From assembly GCA_927911475.1 (NCBI GenBank), contig CAKMPP010000025.1:1-48578 (forward strand): a DNA stretch of 48,578 nucleotides, in the 5' to 3' direction. Shown piece after piece: positions 48,501 through 48,578 of this stretch; the stretch's first letter is position 1; every line of letters starts with the position of its first letter. The notes below the pieces were generated by a model, which was not told the origin of the DNA, made no database searches, and was given only the letters and a program-made list of their open reading frames with translations. The translations under genes and the position numbers were made by a program. The DNA comes from an uncultured Solobacterium sp. (GTDB taxonomy: Bacteria > Bacillota_I > Bacilli_A > Erysipelotrichales > Erysipelotrichaceae).

Positions 48501-48578
48501 ATGAAGAAAATTATGACAATGCAGGATATATCCTGTGTCGGAAAAGTGCTCATTAACAGTTGCTTTACCTGTACTATC
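48501..48578 (+). CDS. Pyridoxal/pyridoxamine kinase-like protein, partial, frameshifted
   Basis: Only the first ~26 codons lie in the window. MKKIMTMQDISCVGK is followed, one base out of frame, by CSLTVALPVLS, which together match the conserved start of PdxY/PdxK-type kinases (QD-S-x-G-CSLTVALP). The run of A at 48542-48545 is one base too long. AGGAG precedes the ATG. These kinases phosphorylate vitamin B6 vitamers or related alcohols. Assignment rests on a short segment. Confidence 0.7.
   Translation, partial: MKKIMTMQDISCVGKVLINSCFTCTI

Noticed and set aside
1..48578. CRISPR array, toxin-antitoxin pair, restriction-modification or prophage genes
   Set aside because: I looked for regular direct repeats, small overlapping gene pairs and phage structural or defence motifs and saw none.

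Overview
The window looks like an AT-rich, low-GC Gram-positive chromosome. Gene content and order (cbiO-cbiO-ecfT-truA-rplM-rpsI; yybS-like/gdpP/rplI/dnaB; walJ/htrA-like/rlmH; Cna-B adhesins; GdpP; HPr with a cre-like site) fit the Firmicutes. The Erysipelotrichaceae (Solobacterium/Bulleidia-like) are my best guess, as an inference without any database search. No rRNA, CRISPR array, prophage or classical defence system is visible.

Layout. (1) 1-6033: a threonine/aspartate-family cluster. A probable ThrR-type ACT regulator (cut by the left edge), thrB and thrC run leftward; hom, aspartokinase and asd run rightward. The two arms share a short divergent control region with a perfect 8-bp inverted repeat over the promoters. 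(2) 6102-11282: a small membrane-anchored protein, the energy-coupling module of an ECF vitamin transporter (ecfA1, ecfA2, ecfT), truA with an extra C-terminal domain, then an L13 leader with rplM-rpsI. (3) 11283-17188: a long non-coding stretch and a ~1758-residue cell-wall adhesin with five Cna-B and two pilin-type isopeptide domains. (4) 17336-22612: a zinc-ribbon protein, two VanZ-like proteins, a family-2 glycosyltransferase, a PatB/MalY C-S lyase, an MBL-fold hydrolase and a tRNA-Pro(CGG). (5) 22789-31260: YybS-like protein, GdpP (c-di-AMP phosphodiesterase), rplI, dnaB, then a LysM-G5-M23 protein, WalJ, an HtrA-like protein and RlmH. The M23 and HtrA domains have both lost catalytic residues. 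(6) 31382-39828: ptsH, phosphoglucomutase, glycogen branching enzyme, type I pullulanase and secA. (7) 39962-48578: a second surface protein (SHIRT and DUF11-like repeats), an extracellular flavinylated fumarate-reductase-like lipoprotein, an ISL3-type insertion sequence, a related transposase-less element, Dps, an AraC regulator and the start of a pyridoxal-kinase-like gene.

The most informative non-genic structure is at 44751-46867. An insertion sequence has landed on the stop codon of the fumarate reductase gene, leaving an 8-bp target duplication and pushing the gene's own terminator 1.64 kb away. Immediately beyond that terminator sits a 423-bp element without transposase whose ends copy the phased C4/G4 repeats of the insertion sequence.

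Quality warning: eleven genes, including essential ones (dnaB) and the transposase, carry thirteen single-base frameshifts, nearly all in short homopolymers. Correcting each by one base restores full-length family members, so I treat them as probable sequencing errors and annotate the genes across the breaks.
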